From Flagellatimonas centrodinii (GTDB lineage Bacteria; Pseudomonadota; Gammaproteobacteria; Nevskiales; Nevskiaceae): a stretch of DNA of 64,000 bases. Numbering within the stretch: position 1 is the first letter of the stretch; each line of letters starts with the position of its first letter. The notes beneath the pieces were generated by a model. The model did no database searches. It saw nothing but the letters and a program-made list of their open reading frames with translations, and was not told where the DNA came from. The stretch spans positions 434,001-498,000 of the forward strand of contig NZ_CP092104.1 of the NCBI RefSeq assembly GCF_016918765.2, in the 5' to 3' direction. Shown in pieces: positions 11,429 through 22,367 of this stretch. The position numbers and the translations under genes were made by a program.

Positions 11429-12483
11429 GACCCCACCCCCTCGGCCTCGATCACCGCCACGATGTCGTCGGTCGCCAGCGGCCGCCCGGCACGGCGGGCG
11501 GCATCAGCGCGCCGCGCCAACCCGGCGCGATCCAACCCTTGCAGCCACGCTGCAAGCGCATCGATATCCAGCGTCGCCTCCTGGATGCAATCCGCCGCGC
11601 CGACCGCCACCAGGGCCTGTGCATTGGCAGTCTGATGATCGTCCACGGCATGAGGGAACGGCACCAGTAGCGCACCCAATCCGGCGGCCGCCAGCTCTGC
11701 CACCGTTGACGCCCCTGCACGGCAGATGACCACGTCGGCCCAGTCATAGGCTGCAGCCATGTCATCGATGAATGGGGTCACCTCGGCATCCACGGACGCC
11801 TCGAGATATGCCGCACGTGCCACCTCGACCGTGCGCCCACCTTGATGACGCACCTGCGGGCGCTGCGCGGCTGGCAATCGCGCCAGTGCCGCAGGCACCC
11901 GTTCGTTCAGTGCGCGCGCGCCCTGACTGCCCCCCACCACCAGCAAACGCAATGCGCCCATGCGACTGGCAAATCGGGTCGCCGGCAACGCCAGTCCGGC
12001 CACCGAGGCACGGACCGGATTACCGACCGTCTCTCCGTGGGGCAGTGCGCCATCGAAGCCCTGCAGTCGCCGGCGCGCCCAACGCGCCAACACCCGGTTG
12101 GTCAAACCGGCGCGCGCGTTCTGTTCGTGAATGATCAGGGCGGTGCCGCGCAGGCGGGCGGCGACACCGGCAGGCCCGGCGACGAAGCCGCCCATCCCGA
12201 GGACCACAGCCGGACGTTCCTCGGCGAGGATCCGCGCGGCCGCCCGCACCGCGCGCCACAGCCGCAGTGGCGCCATCAACCAGCCTGCCAGGCCCTTGCC
12301 GCGCAATGCAGTGATCCGCATTTCACGAAACGGCAGACCGGTCGGCGCGATGGCCCGCGACTCGAAGCTGTCGGGGTTGCCAAGCCAGACCACCTCGTGC
12401 GCACGCTGACGCAGGCGTTCGGCGACAGCCAGTGCCGGGTAGACGTGGCCGCCGGTTCCACCCGCTGCAATGACGATCTTCAT
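11425..12483 (-). CDS. murG: MurG, lipid II synthase (GlcNAc transferase)
   Basis: Peripheral membrane GT-B glycosyltransferase that adds GlcNAc to lipid I to form lipid II. From ATG 12483 the protein has 352 residues: the acceptor-side glycine-rich [16 protein letters not shown] at residues 6-21, [27 protein letters not shown], a second glycine-rich loop [13 protein letters not shown], and the UDP-GlcNAc site [15 protein letters not shown]. The start overlaps the end of ftsW as ATGA. An upstream extension of the frame lacks homology and was not used. Confidence 0.97.
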   Translation of the reverse strand: MKIVIAAGGTGGHVYPALAVAERLRQRAHEVVWLGNPDSFESRAIAPTGLPFREMRITALRGKGLAGWLMAPLRLWRAVRAAARILAEERPAVVLGMGGFVAGPAGVAARLRGTALIIHEQNARAGLTNRVLARWARRRLQGFDGALPHGETVGNPVRASVAGLALPATRFASRMGALRLLVVGGSQGARALNERVPAALARLPAAQRPQVRHQGGRTVEVARAAYLEASVDAEVTPFIDDMAAAYDWADVVICRAGASTVAELAAAGLGALLVPFPHAVDDHQTANAQALVAVGAADCIQEATLDIDALAAWLQGLDRAGLARRADAARRAGRPLATDDIVAVIEAEGVGS

Positions 12484-13637
12484 CGCACCCGCTCCTTCGC
12501 CGACGCACGGTTTTCGTAATCGACCCGCAGGATCAACCCAAGCATCGCCAGCACGGTGATCAGCGAGGAGCCGCCGTAGGACAGCAGCGGTAGGGTCAGC
12601 CCCTTGGTCGGCAGCAGCCCCATGTTGACCGACAGGTTGATCAGCGCCTGCAAGCCAATCCAGCCGGTAAGGCCATAGCAGAGGTAAGCGGCGAACCTGG
12701 CGTCGCGCTGCTCGGCGGCTCGGGCGATGGCGAAGCCACGCCAAACCACCACCGCAAACAGTGCCAGGAGCGCGGTAACCCCGATCAGGCCGAACTCCTC
12801 GGCGAGGATGGCGAAGATGAAGTCGGTGTGCATTTCCGGCAGATACAGCAGCTTCTGCACGCTATTGCCCAGACCAACGCCGGCCCACTCACCACGTCCG
12901 ACCGCAATCAGCGACTGTGCCAGCTGCCAGCCCCCGTTTTCGACATCGGCCCAGGGATTGGTGAAGCTGAGAATGCGACGCATGCGATAACTTTCCATCA
13001 TCGCCACCCCTGCCAGCCCGACGGCAGCAATGGTGATCAACCCCAGGTAATAGGTCACGGGCGCGCCGCCCATGAACAGCATCAGGAAGGCCACGGCGAA
13101 CAGGATGGCGGTGGCGCCGAAGTCCGGTTCCGCCAGCAGCAGCACGGCCGGAATCACCAACAGCAACACCGGTTTGGCCAGCCCCTTGAAGCTGTGCTGC
13201 ACCTCGACCTGGCGGCGCACGATGTAGCCCGCCAGATACAGAATCAACGCCAGTCGCGCCGGCTCCGAGGCCTGCACCCGGATGAAGGGCAGATCGAGCC
13301 AGCGACGGGAGTAGTTCACTTCAACCCCGATGCCGGGAATCAGCACCAGGGTCAGTAACAGCAGGGCCAGACCGAACAGCAGCCAGCTGCTCTGTTCCCA
13401 GACGCGCACTGGAAGACAGTACAGCGCGAAACCGACGGCACCGCCAAGTCCGATGAAGATCAGCTGACGCCAGAAAAAGTGGAACGGGTCGTCGTAGACC
13501 TTTTCGGCATGTGCCACCGAGGCCGAGGCGACCATGATCAGGCCCCAGACCATCAGCGTGACGGCGGCCAGAACGAGCGCGCCATCAATACCGTAGCGCG
13601 TCCGCGGCAATTGCAGGGGCATGGCGAGATCGGTCAT
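12480..13637 (-). CDS. ftsW: FtsW, SEDS-family septal peptidoglycan polymerase
   Basis: Polytopic SEDS glycosyltransferase that polymerises septal glycan with FtsI. The 385-residue product has about ten hydrophobic segments. Recognisable family regions are NYSRRWLDLPFIRVQASEPARLAL, the periplasmic loop MRRILSFTNPWAD, and the C-terminal signature NMGLLPTKGLTLPLLSYGGSSL. It lies between murD and murG with four-base overlaps at both ends; ATG 13637 begins within the murD stop context. Confidence 0.97.
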   Translation of the reverse strand: MTDLAMPLQLPRTRYGIDGALVLAAVTLMVWGLIMVASASVAHAEKVYDDPFHFFWRQLIFIGLGGAVGFALYCLPVRVWEQSSWLLFGLALLLLTLVLIPGIGVEVNYSRRWLDLPFIRVQASEPARLALILYLAGYIVRRQVEVQHSFKGLAKPVLLLVIPAVLLLAEPDFGATAILFAVAFLMLFMGGAPVTYYLGLITIAAVGLAGVAMMESYRMRRILSFTNPWADVENGGWQLAQSLIAVGRGEWAGVGLGNSVQKLLYLPEMHTDFIFAILAEEFGLIGVTALLALFAVVVWRGFAIARAAEQRDARFAAYLCYGLTGWIGLQALINLSVNMGLLPTKGLTLPLLSYGGSSLITVLAMLGLILRVDYENRASAKERVR

Positions 13638-15007
13638 GCCAGCGCCTCCACCAGCTGCTCGAAGCGCTCGCCGCGTTCGATGTAGTTGTGGAACTGATCG
13701 AGGCTGGCGCACGCCGGCGACAGCAACACGGTCGCCCCGGGGGTGGCACGCGAGTGCGCGGCCGTCACCGCCGCCTCCAGCGTCAGGACTCGGGTCACCG
13801 GGACCTGCGCACGGACCGACGCTTCAATCACTGCAGCATCTTCGCCAAACAGGTAGGCGTGCCCATTGCGTTCATTGAGTGCCAGGCCCAGCGGGGTGAA
13901 GTCCTGGCCCTTGCCCTGACCGCCTCCAAGCCAATGGATTGGCGCCGGCAGCCCCTTGATGGCAGCGAGCGTGGAACCGACATTGGTACCCTTGCTGTCA
14001 TTGATATAGCGAACCCCTCGCAGCTCACGCACCAGACGACAGCGATGCGGCAGGCCAGCGAAGGTTTGCAGTGCGGCACGACTGGCGTCTTCCGGCAATC
14101 CCACGGCATCCGCCAGCGCCAGCGCGGCAAGGGCGTTCGCCGCGTTGTGGAGGCCGGCGATACGCAGTGAGGCATGCGGCATCAGGGGGGCGGCGCCGCG
14201 ACACAACCAGGCATCCGCCGCCGACCCGCGGATGCCGTAGGCGCCGTCGGCAGGGGTATCAAGCCCGAAGGAGATGACGCGAACATCGTCCGGCAGCTCG
14301 GCCGCAGCTGCCATCACAGCCGGGTCATCGCGATTCACGACGGCGGTTCCGGTATTGCGAAAAATACGCGCCTTGGCCGCAGCGTATTGCGCCATGGTGC
14401 CGTGCCGATCGAGGTGATCCTCGGAGAGGTTCAGATACGCCGCGGCATCGCACCGCAGGTGATCCGTGGTGTCCAGCTGGAAGCTCGACAGCTCGAGCAC
14501 GTACAAGTCGATACCGTCGGCCAGCAGATCCAACGCCGGGGTCCCGAGATTGCCGCCCACGGCCACCCTGCGGCCGGCTGCACGGGCCATCTCGCCCAAC
14601 AGCGTGGTCACCGTGCTCTTGCCATTGGACCCGGTGATGCCGACCACACGGGCCGCCGGCGACACCGCCCGGGCGAACAGCTCGACATCGCCCACCACCG
14701 GCACGCCGGCTGCGCGCAGCGCAACGACGAAAGGCTCCCGCAGATCGATGCCGGGTGACACCACCGCCAATGCGAAATCCGCCAGTGGCCGCGACACCGC
14801 AAACGCGCCGAGACTGAAGGTTGCCTGCGGATACGCCGCGCGCAGCGCGTCGATGCCGACCGGCGCGGCCCGCGAATCGGTCACCGTGACCCGGGCGCCC
14901 TGCGTCATCAGGTACCGCAATGCCGAGGTACCCGACAGCCCCAATCCCACCACCAGTACGGGCTGGTCGCGGTAAGGCTCAGCGAGCGTCTGGCGGGCAG
15001 CGTTCAT
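13634..15007 (-). CDS. murD: MurD, UDP-N-acetylmuramoylalanine--D-glutamate ligase
   Basis: Adds D-glutamate to UDP-MurNAc-L-Ala. The 457-residue product has the N-terminal [15 protein letters not shown] dinucleotide-like motif, the ATP P-loop [23 protein letters not shown], and the C-terminal [17 protein letters not shown] region with the carbamylated-lysine and substrate motifs of the Mur ligase fold. ATG 15007 overlaps the mraY stop (ATGA). The longer upstream frame covers the 3' end of mraY and is not part of the protein. Confidence 0.97.
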   Translation of the reverse strand: MNAARQTLAEPYRDQPVLVVGLGLSGTSALRYLMTQGARVTVTDSRAAPVGIDALRAAYPQATFSLGAFAVSRPLADFALAVVSPGIDLREPFVVALRAAGVPVVGDVELFARAVSPAARVVGITGSNGKSTVTTLLGEMARAAGRRVAVGGNLGTPALDLLADGIDLYVLELSSFQLDTTDHLRCDAAAYLNLSEDHLDRHGTMAQYAAAKARIFRNTGTAVVNRDDPAVMAAAAELPDDVRVISFGLDTPADGAYGIRGSAADAWLCRGAAPLMPHASLRIAGLHNAANALAALALADAVGLPEDASRAALQTFAGLPHRCRLVRELRGVRYINDSKGTNVGSTLAAIKGLPAPIHWLGGGQGKGQDFTPLGLALNERNGHAYLFGEDAAVIEASVRAQVPVTRVLTLEAAVTAAHSRATPGATVLLSPACASLDQFHNYIERGERFEQLVEALA

Positions 15008-16089
15008 CGCAGCTTGAGACTCGAGAGACCGATGAGGACAAGGATCAGAGTGATGATCCAGAAGCGCACGATGATCTTCGGTTCGGGCCAACCCTTGAGT
15101 TCGTAGTGATGGTGCAAGGGCGCCATGCGGAAGATGCGCTTGCCGCCGCTGTACTTGAAATACCCCACCTGCAGTGCCACCGAGACGGTTTCGGCAACAA
15201 ACACACCGCCCATGATGGCCAACACGATTTCCTGCCGCACCAACACGGCCACCACCCCGAGGGCGGCACCGAGCGCCAGAGCACCGACATCGCCCATGAA
15301 CACCTGCGCCGGATAAGCGTTGAACCACAGGAACCCCAACCCAGCGCCACCGATGGCGGTGCAGAAGATCGCCAACTCACCAACCCCGGCGATATAGGGG
15401 ATGCCCAGATACTGGGCAAACTTGACGTTGCCTGAGGCATAGGCAAAGACGGCCAGCGCCGAGGCCACCAGCACGGTCGGCATGATCGCCAGGCCATCGA
15501 GGCCGTCGGTGAGATTGACCGCGTTGGAACTGCCGACGATAACCAGATAACTCCACAACACGAAGAAGCCGCCGAGCGGCAGCGCGACGCCCTTAACGAA
15601 GGGGAAGATCAGGGTGGTCTCGACCGGTGTCTGCGCGGTGACGTAGATGCCGATCGCGGTAGCGAAGCCTGCCAATGACAACCAGAAGTACTTCTTGCGC
15701 GCCGGCAAGCCCTTCGGGTTCTTGTGCTTGATCTTGATGTAATCATCGACAAAGCCGACCCCACCGAAGGCCAGCGTCACCAGCAGTGCGAACCACACGA
15801 AGCGATTGCCCAGATCGGCCCACAGCAGGGTGGCGACACTGATCGCGGCCAGAATGAGCACGCCGCCCATGGTGGGCGTGCCGGTCTTCTTCAGGTGACT
15901 CTGCGGGCCGTCATCGCGCACCGGTTGCCCGAACTTGAAGCTGTACAGCCGTTCGATCAGCAATGGACCGAAGGCGAACGAGAAGATCAGCGCGGTCAAT
16001 ACCCCCAGCACGGCACGGAAGGTCAGGTAACCGAAAACATTGAAGCCGGTGACGTATTGCGTCAGATACTCGGCGAGTGCGTAGAGCAT
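15004..16089 (-). CDS. mraY: MraY, phospho-MurNAc-pentapeptide translocase
   Basis: Integral membrane enzyme that transfers phospho-MurNAc-pentapeptide to undecaprenyl phosphate to make lipid I. The 361 residues (E. coli 360) form about ten membrane segments with the family motifs [39 protein letters not shown], and the HHHYELKGW loop near the C-terminus. The ATG at 16089 shares one base with the murF stop (TGATG). Confidence 0.98.
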   Translation of the reverse strand: MLYALAEYLTQYVTGFNVFGYLTFRAVLGVLTALIFSFAFGPLLIERLYSFKFGQPVRDDGPQSHLKKTGTPTMGGVLILAAISVATLLWADLGNRFVWFALLVTLAFGGVGFVDDYIKIKHKNPKGLPARKKYFWLSLAGFATAIGIYVTAQTPVETTLIFPFVKGVALPLGGFFVLWSYLVIVGSSNAVNLTDGLDGLAIMPTVLVASALAVFAYASGNVKFAQYLGIPYIAGVGELAIFCTAIGGAGLGFLWFNAYPAQVFMGDVGALALGAALGVVAVLVRQEIVLAIMGGVFVAETVSVALQVGYFKYSGGKRIFRMAPLHHHYELKGWPEPKIIVRFWIITLILVLIGLSSLKLR

Positions 16090-17465
16090 CAGTGAACCCC
16101 TTCCTGCACACCGTTGACCGGCGCGCCCGTCAGGGCCGCCACCACCTGCTCCATCCGGGCGGAACGGGAGCCCTTGACCAGCACCGTGACATCCGCGCCC
16201 GGCGTCCCCACCGCCGCCACCGCAGCCGCGGCATCCGGCAGCCATTCGGCGCGGGCACCAAACCCTTCGGCAATGCCCCGCGCCGCGGCACCCACCGCGA
16301 TACAGCGCTCGATGCCGTGCTCGGCAACATAGGCGCCGATCTCCCGATGCAGCGCGGCACTGTCACGCCCCAATTCCGCCATGTGGCCGAGCACCGCCCA
16401 GCGTTGGCCGGGTTGCCGCGATAGCCAGTCCACGCCAGCCCGCATCGACGTGGGGTTGGCGTTGTAGCTGTCATCGGCAATACACGCGCCGGCGGCGGAC
16501 GTGAACAACTTCAGCCGCCCTTGGGTCAGCTCGACCCGGCCGAGCCCCGCCGCAATCTCGTCGACCGCCAGACCGAGCGCGCAGCCGGCCGCAGCGGCGG
16601 CCAGCGCGTTCATGACGTTATGCTGTCCCGGCAAGGGCAAGCGCACCCGTGCGGAGCCCTCCGGGGTGACCAGGGTGAACGTGGTGCGTGTGGCGTCCAG
16701 CTCCACTTCCACGGCCTGAACATCGGCGCGGCAACACAGGCCGAACTGGATCTGCGAAGCCGGCCCGGCCAGCTCGCGCCACAGCGGCGCAAACCGGTCA
16801 TCGGCGTTGATAATGGCCAGACCGGCCGGCCCGAGTGCCGCAAACATCTCGCCCTTGGCATGGGCAATGCCCTCGCGAGAGCCGAACCCTTCAAGGTGCG
16901 CATCACCGGCCTGGGTGACCACTCCGATCTGCGGTTGCGCCCATCCGCAAAGCTGCGCGATTTCACCCGCGTGGTTGGCGCCCATTTCAATGATGGCGGT
17001 CTGCTGGGTATCCCGCAGTCGCGCCAGCGTCAGCGGCACGCCGATGTGATTGTTGAGATTGCCCTCGGTGGCCAGCACCTCACCGCGGATGGCACAGACC
17101 GCAGCCAACAATTGCTTGGTGGTGGTCTTGCCGTTACTACCGGTCACACCGATGACCGGCCCGGCGTAAGCCTCGCGGCAGGCGGCACCCCACTGTTGCA
17201 GGGCCAGCAGCGTGTCGCTCACCACCACTTGCGGCAGGTCGATCGCCACCGGCCGCTGCACCAGTGCGCCCACGGCGCCGGCAGCGGCCGCCGCCTCGAC
17301 ATAGCAATGGCCGTCCTGCTGACCCCCGGTCAGGGCTACGAACAGATCGCCCGGTGCCACCTGCCGGGAATCGATAACGAGTCGACTGAAGCGCGCGTCG
17401 CGGGTGGGGGGCGGCGCCCCGACCGCTTGGCTCAAGCGACTGAGAGATGGCGTCAGGGTGCTCAT
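16089..17465 (-). CDS. murF: MurF, D-Ala-D-Ala-adding ligase
   Basis: Adds the D-Ala-D-Ala dipeptide (from DdlB) to the UDP-MurNAc-tripeptide. The 458-residue product contains [14 protein letters not shown], the P-loop [29 protein letters not shown], and the C-terminal [14 protein letters not shown] motif. It overlaps murE by four bases and mraY by one base, within the same transcription unit. Confidence 0.97.
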   Translation of the reverse strand: MSTLTPSLSRLSQAVGAPPPTRDARFSRLVIDSRQVAPGDLFVALTGGQQDGHCYVEAAAAAGAVGALVQRPVAIDLPQVVVSDTLLALQQWGAACREAYAGPVIGVTGSNGKTTTKQLLAAVCAIRGEVLATEGNLNNHIGVPLTLARLRDTQQTAIIEMGANHAGEIAQLCGWAQPQIGVVTQAGDAHLEGFGSREGIAHAKGEMFAALGPAGLAIINADDRFAPLWRELAGPASQIQFGLCCRADVQAVEVELDATRTTFTLVTPEGSARVRLPLPGQHNVMNALAAAAAGCALGLAVDEIAAGLGRVELTQGRLKLFTSAAGACIADDSYNANPTSMRAGVDWLSRQPGQRWAVLGHMAELGRDSAALHREIGAYVAEHGIERCIAVGAAARGIAEGFGARAEWLPDAAAAVAAVGTPGADVTVLVKGSRSARMEQVVAALTGAPVNGVQEGVH

Positions 17466-18949
17466 GCGCGGGCCTCCAGCCCCAGCAGCTCGGCGACAAA
17501 GGCGCGATCGCTGAAGGGCACTTTCGTGGTACCGATGATCTGTTGGGTCTCATGGCCCTTGCCGGCCACCAGAACCACGTCGTCAGGCCCGGCGGCAGCG
17601 ACGGCGGCGCGAATGGCAGCACCACGGTCGTGTTCGACGGTGAGATCAGGGGCGCCAGACCCCTGTGCCACGCCGGCAAGAATCTCTTCGACAATCGCCA
17701 ACGGTGATTCGCTGCGCGGGTTGTCGTCGGTGATAAACAGGCGATCGGCACCACTCGCCGCAGCCGCGCCCATCAATGGCCGCTTGCCGCGGTCGCGATC
17801 GCCGCCACAACCGAACACCACTGTGATCCGTCCGCTGCAATGCTCGCGCAAGGCGCGCAGTACCTGCATCAGTGCCGCGGGGGTATGCGCGTAGTCCACC
17901 ACCACCAGCGGCTGGCCGGCGGCACGGAATCCTTCAATCCGGCCCGGCACGGTATCGGCCTCGGACAGCGCATCCGCGATGTCGTCAAGACGCAGTCCAC
18001 CGACCCGCAGCGCAGCCGCCGCAGCCAGCAGGTTGTAGGCATTGAAGCGGCCCAGTAGACGGCTGGTGACGATGGCACTGCCTTCCGGCCCCTGCAGCCG
18101 CAGCGTGAGGCCGTCAGGACGCAGGGCGAGATCCCGTCCGACGAGGTAGTCGCCCCCGGACGGAATCTCCCCTTCCAGCCCGTAGGTCAATACGTCGGGG
18201 AACGCATCGAGCCAGCGCCGGCCCCAGGTGTCGTCACGGTTGATCACCGCCACCCCGCGGCAGTAGCGGGCAAACAACGCCCGCTTGCTGTCGACGTAGG
18301 CTGCCTCGGTACCGTGGTAATCGAGGTGGTCACGGGTGATGTTGGTGAGCACGGCGACGTCGAAACGCATGCCGGCGACCCGTCGCTGATCGAGGGCGTG
18401 CGACGACACCTCCATCGCCACCGCACGAATGCCCGCGGCAGCGTGACGCGCCAGCTCCGACTGCAGGGTGACCGGATCGAGTGTGGTGTGGGTGGTGACG
18501 GCGAGCGTCGGCAGGCGCCCCGTCCCCAACGTGCCGAAGTAGGCGCAGGGTCGCCCCAGGCGCTCAAGCGCCTGTGCGGTCAGCCAGGCGGTCGAGGTCT
18601 TGCCGTCGGTGCCGGTGATGCCAACCGTGAACAGTTGATCCGCCGGACGAGCGAAGAACCGCGAAGCAATTTCACCGCTGCGGAGCGCCAATTCCGGAAC
18701 CGCCACTGTCGGCACCGGCAGCGAACGCATGTCGACATCGGGTGCCGGCTCCCAGGCCACCGCTGCGGCACCCCGCTGCAGGGCATCGTCGACGAATGCC
18801 AACCCGTGACGGCCGGTAACGCCCTGCGCCGCCAGAAACAGATCGCCAGGCATCACGCGCCGCGAGTCGAGGGCGATACCGGTGATGTTCACCGCCGGCG
18901 CCGACTCGGCGAGTCCCTGGAGCAACTCTGGCAGCGCGACCTGATTCAT
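17462..18949 (-). CDS. murE: MurE, UDP-MurNAc-tripeptide synthetase (meso-DAP adding)
   Basis: Adds the third stem residue to UDP-MurNAc-L-Ala-D-Glu. The 495 residues include LDSRRVMPGDLFLAAQG, the P-loop GITGTDGKTSTAW, the carbamylated-lysine region YVDSKRALF, and the specificity motif TDDNPRSESP. DNPR is the signature of enzymes that use meso-diaminopimelate, so the peptidoglycan is predicted to be the usual Gram-negative A1gamma type. It overlaps ftsI by four bases. Confidence 0.97.
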   Translation of the reverse strand: MNQVALPELLQGLAESAPAVNITGIALDSRRVMPGDLFLAAQGVTGRHGLAFVDDALQRGAAAVAWEPAPDVDMRSLPVPTVAVPELALRSGEIASRFFARPADQLFTVGITGTDGKTSTAWLTAQALERLGRPCAYFGTLGTGRLPTLAVTTHTTLDPVTLQSELARHAAAGIRAVAMEVSSHALDQRRVAGMRFDVAVLTNITRDHLDYHGTEAAYVDSKRALFARYCRGVAVINRDDTWGRRWLDAFPDVLTYGLEGEIPSGGDYLVGRDLALRPDGLTLRLQGPEGSAIVTSRLLGRFNAYNLLAAAAALRVGGLRLDDIADALSEADTVPGRIEGFRAAGQPLVVVDYAHTPAALMQVLRALREHCSGRITVVFGCGGDRDRGKRPLMGAAAASGADRLFITDDNPRSESPLAIVEEILAGVAQGSGAPDLTVEHDRGAAIRAAVAAAGPDDVVLVAGKGHETQQIIGTTKVPFSDRAFVAELLGLEARA

Positions 18950-20685
18950 GGCGCCCCCCGAGCGGGGCCCAGCCCTGCGGTCTGGGTCGGTGGTGGCTGC
19001 GGTGCATCCGGCGGTACCTGCAGCAGCCGCGCCGCGCCCTGCATCACTGTCCCGAACACCGGCGCCGACACCAATCCGCCGTAGTAGGCGCCAGCATTGG
19101 GCTCGTCGATCATCACGATGCCGACAAGCCGCGGCTGTTCCACCGGGACCATGCCGACGAACACCGCCTGATGTCGGTTGACGTCGTAACCGCCGGTGGC
19201 CGCGACCTTGCGCACGGTTCCGGATTTGCCCGCCACCCGATACCCCTCGATGGATGCCTGGATGGCCGTGCCATCGACCGACACCACATGCTCGAGCAGA
19301 TGGCGCACGGATCGCGCAGTTTGCGCCGACAGCACGCGCTGCGGTGGCGGCCGTACGCCACCGTCCAGCAGCGACAACTTCGGCATCAGGCCGTCATTGG
19401 CAACGGCGGCATAGGCCCGCACCAAATGCAATGCACTGACCGACAGGCCGTAGCCATAGGACGCGGTCGCCGTCGCGATCTGGCCCCATTCGGTGAAATG
19501 CCGCAGCACCGGCGCTACCTCACCGGGAAACGCGATATCAACCTGCTCACCCAGCCCGAACCGGGTGTAGCCAGCCCAGACGTTCTCGGCCCCCAGGGCG
19601 AGGCCGATCTTGGCCGCACCCACATTGCTCGATTTGGCCAGCAACCTGGCCATGTCGATCACCCCCTGCGGATGGTGGTCGCGCACCGTCAGTGCTCCTA
19701 CCTTGAGGAAGCCCGGGGTGGTATCGATGTTGCTGGTGGGCTGATACAGGCCCAACTCGATGGCCTGCGCCACCAGCAATGGCTTGAGGGTGGAGCCGGG
19801 CTCGAACCCGTCGGTCACCGCCCGGTTGCGCACGCCCACGCCATCGCCGCGTGCTTCGAGGTTGTTGGGATTGAACCCCGGCTGTGCCGCCATGGCGAGG
19901 ATGTCACCGGTGTGGGCATCCACCACCACCATGACGCCGCCCTTGGCCTTGTTCTTGGCGACTGCCGCCTTGAGTTCGCGATAGGCCAGGTACTGGATGC
20001 GCAGGTCCAGCGTGAGCTTGAGCGTCTCACCAGCGCTGGCGGGAATGAACTCCAGACCATCCTCGATGACCCGTCCGGTGCGATCACGGATGACGCGGCG
20101 CTTGCCCGCAGTGCCGGCCAACCGCGATTCGAGTGCACGCTCGACCCCTTCCAACCCCTTTCCGTCGCGGCCAGTGAAACCGACCACCTGCGAGGCCACT
20201 TCCCCCGCCGGGTAGTAGCGGGCATAAGCTGGCTCGGAAAACACCCCGGGCAGGCCCAGGGCCAACACCCGCTGCGCTTCCGCCGGGCTGATCTGCTCCC
20301 GCAGGTAGACGAACTTGCGGGTCTCGCGGGCCTTGAGAAAACCCTCCAGCTCAGCAGGCGAGCGTTCCAGAACGGCAGCGAGCTGGGTCATGCCCTCGGG
20401 CTTGGCGAGCACCGCCGACGGCACGGCCCAGATCGATTCCACCGGCGCCGACAGCGCCAACGGTTCGCCGCGACGGTCAAGTACGGCACCCCGATGACCG
20501 GGAATCGCCAAGGTCCGGATCTGCCGCTTGTCACCTTCGCTGCGGAGAAAGTCACGCTCGACCACCTGCAGGTGAAAAGCGCGACCCAGCACCACCAGCA
20601 CGCCCATGCCCAACACCCCCAGCACGAAGGCCTGCCGCCAGCGCCCGACCACGCGCACCGCAGGTTTGCGGACGGCGCGACTCAT
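18946..20685 (-). CDS. ftsI: FtsI (PBP3), septal peptidoglycan transpeptidase
   Basis: Class B penicillin-binding protein of the divisome. The 579-residue product has a short basic cytoplasmic tail, one membrane anchor (around AFVLGVLGMGVLVVLG), the pedestal domain, and the transpeptidase domain with the catalytic STLK (in EPGSTLKPLL), SSN (in KSSNVGAAK) and KSGT (in VAGKSGTVRK) motifs. FtsW, its glycosyltransferase partner, is encoded in the same operon. It overlaps ftsL as ATGA. Confidence 0.97.
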   Translation of the reverse strand: MSRAVRKPAVRVVGRWRQAFVLGVLGMGVLVVLGRAFHLQVVERDFLRSEGDKRQIRTLAIPGHRGAVLDRRGEPLALSAPVESIWAVPSAVLAKPEGMTQLAAVLERSPAELEGFLKARETRKFVYLREQISPAEAQRVLALGLPGVFSEPAYARYYPAGEVASQVVGFTGRDGKGLEGVERALESRLAGTAGKRRVIRDRTGRVIEDGLEFIPASAGETLKLTLDLRIQYLAYRELKAAVAKNKAKGGVMVVVDAHTGDILAMAAQPGFNPNNLEARGDGVGVRNRAVTDGFEPGSTLKPLLVAQAIELGLYQPTSNIDTTPGFLKVGALTVRDHHPQGVIDMARLLAKSSNVGAAKIGLALGAENVWAGYTRFGLGEQVDIAFPGEVAPVLRHFTEWGQIATATASYGYGLSVSALHLVRAYAAVANDGLMPKLSLLDGGVRPPPQRVLSAQTARSVRHLLEHVVSVDGTAIQASIEGYRVAGKSGTVRKVAATGGYDVNRHQAVFVGMVPVEQPRLVGIVMIDEPNAGAYYGGLVSAPVFGTVMQGAARLLQVPPDAPQPPPTQTAGLGPARGAP

Positions 20686-20960
20686 CGGGGCGACTCCAGC
20701 GGCACGATGACGTAATGGCGAGGCTCCACCATCTTCAACTGCTCACGGGCGATCCGTTCGACCCGACCGTGATGGGCCAGGGTCGCCTCTTCGAGCTGCA
20801 GCTGGGCCCATTCCATTTCCAGGCGCTCCCGCTCCCGCCGCAGGTCGTCCAGCTCCGACACCAGTGCCCGGTTTTCGTGCTTGGTCCCCACCACCGACAA
20901 CGCCGAGACCACCACTGCCAGCAGCAGCCCCAACGGCAGCAGTGCCGAAAACCGATTCAT
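20682..20960 (-). CDS. ftsL: FtsL, small bitopic division protein
   Basis: A 92-residue protein with one membrane segment (LLPLGLLLAVVVSALSVVG) followed by a heptad-like coiled coil (RALVSELDDLRRERERLEMEW) and a C-terminal tail ending in VPLESPR. FtsL pairs with FtsB and binds FtsQ. The position between rsmH and ftsI is diagnostic. ATG 20960 overlaps the rsmH stop; the longer frame upstream duplicates rsmH sequence in another frame and was ignored. Confidence 0.93.
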   Translation of the reverse strand: MNRFSALLPLGLLLAVVVSALSVVGTKHENRALVSELDDLRRERERLEMEWAQLQLEEATLAHHGRVERIAREQLKMVEPRHYVIVPLESPR

Positions 20961-21880
20961 GGCAGACGCTCGGCGGTACGCAGCACGGCGCTGCGGGACC
21001 GCGGGTTGCGGGCAGCCTCTTCCGGCTGCGGAAACTGTTTGCGCAGCACCCGGATGATCGGCTGCTCGAGCCGCGCCTGGGCCCGCAGGTAGCGCTTGAC
21101 GATGCGGTCTTCCAGGGAGTGGAAGGCGATCACCACCAGTCGCCCGCCCGGCGCCAGCAGGTTCAGGGCTTGCGGCAGCGCCTGCTCCAGCACCGCCAGC
21201 TCCTGATTGATGTGGATGCGAATCGCCTGGAAGGTTCGGGTCGCCGGATGAATGCTGCGTGATCGCGGCCCCGGCACGCCCGCCACCAGCTTGGCCAATG
21301 CGGCGGTGCTGGTGATCGGCTCCGCTGCGCGGGTCTCGACCACGCGCCGGGCAATCCGCCGGCTGTTGCGCTCTTCGCCGTACTGCCACAGCACGTTGGC
21401 GATCTCTTCGGCATCCGCACGTGCCAGCCAGTCGGCGGCCGAGGGGCCCGCGCCCGGGTTCATGCGCATGTCCAGCGGCCCGTCGTGGCTGAACGAGAAA
21501 CCGCGCGCGGCCTCGTCCAGCTGCGGGCTGGAAACCCCAAGATCCATCAGGATGCCGTCGACCGGCTTGCCGCCCGCCAAACGCGCGCTCAGGGCGGCGA
21601 AGTTTGCATGGTGAACGCGCACCCGCGGATCATCCGCAAAGCCTGCGCGGGCATGGGCGATGGCGGCGGGGTCCTGGTCGAAAACGTCGAGCACACCGTC
21701 CGGCCCCAGTTGCGCCAGTATCGCCGCGCTGTGTCCGCCGCGGCCAAAGGTGGCGTCGACGTAGCGACCGTCGGCCCGAAGGTTCAGACCCGCGAGTGCC
21801 TCGTCGAGCATCACCGGCAGGTGGCTCGACATGGCGTCAGTCGCCCCAGTGGGTCGGGCGGAAGTGGCGGTAACGCGCAT
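20957..21880 (-). CDS. rsmH: RsmH, 16S rRNA m4C1402 methyltransferase
   Basis: SAM-dependent methyltransferase that modifies C1402 in the decoding centre of 16S rRNA. The 307-residue product has HLPVMLDEALAGL, the SAM motif DATFGRGGHSAAIL, MDLGVSSPQLDEAARGFSF, and VVIAFHSLEDRIVKRYL, all typical of the family. The start at 21880 has a modest GTGAGG upstream; an internal ATG at 21832, directly before the conserved HLPVML, is an alternative. It begins ten bases after mraZ ends. Confidence 0.96.
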   Translation of the reverse strand: MRVTATSARPTGATDAMSSHLPVMLDEALAGLNLRADGRYVDATFGRGGHSAAILAQLGPDGVLDVFDQDPAAIAHARAGFADDPRVRVHHANFAALSARLAGGKPVDGILMDLGVSSPQLDEAARGFSFSHDGPLDMRMNPGAGPSAADWLARADAEEIANVLWQYGEERNSRRIARRVVETRAAEPITSTAALAKLVAGVPGPRSRSIHPATRTFQAIRIHINQELAVLEQALPQALNLLAPGGRLVVIAFHSLEDRIVKRYLRAQARLEQPIIRVLRKQFPQPEEAARNPRSRSAVLRTAERLP

Positions 21881-21889
21881 ACCGCGGCC

Positions 21890-22333
21890 TCACCGCTTGA
21901 GCGCCCGGAAGGCGTCCTTGAGGGTGGGGATGATGCTGTCGGGGCCGTCGCCGTACATGGCGGCCCACTTGTCTTCAGCCCAGAGCTCGAAGCGATTGAT
22001 CTGGCCGACCAGCACCACCGCATTGTCCAGGCCCGCCTGGCGCCGCAACAGCGACGGCACCCCGATCCGACCCTGCTTGTCGAGCTCGCATTCCACCGCG
22101 CGACCGACGAACGCCCGCTTCAGCAGCTCGGCATGCTCGCGGTTGTCCATCAGCTCGATGGATTCGCAGATGGTGCGGAACTCGGGAACCGGGTAGAGCT
22201 CGAGGCAAGGCTCGTAGCCCATCGTCAACACCAGTTGGGAACCACAGGACTGGTCGAGCGCATGGCGAAAGCGGGCAGGCACCGCGAGGCGCCCTTTGTC
22301 GTCGATCGTCAGTTGATGCGACCCGGCAAACAC
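21890..22333 (-). CDS. mraZ: MraZ, transcriptional regulator of the dcw cluster
   Basis: MraZ is an AbrB-like DNA-binding protein that represses the mra promoter. The 147-residue product from GTG 22333 has two tandem SpoVT/AbrB-like repeats: FAGSHQLTIDDKGRLAVPARF at the N-terminus and CELDKQGRIGVPSLL in the second half. GTG 22333 is preferred because it starts right at the conserved fold and GAGG lies about ten bases upstream; the ATG at 22384 would add 17 residues that do not resemble the family and would place the candidate operator inside the gene. First gene of the dcw operon. Confidence 0.92.
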   Translation of the reverse strand: MFAGSHQLTIDDKGRLAVPARFRHALDQSCGSQLVLTMGYEPCLELYPVPEFRTICESIELMDNREHAELLKRAFVGRAVECELDKQGRIGVPSLLRRQAGLDNAVVLVGQINRFELWAEDKWAAMYGDGPDSIIPTLKDAFRALKR

Positions 22334-22367
22334 CGATATCCGTCCTCGTGGGTGGCGTGTGGAAGGT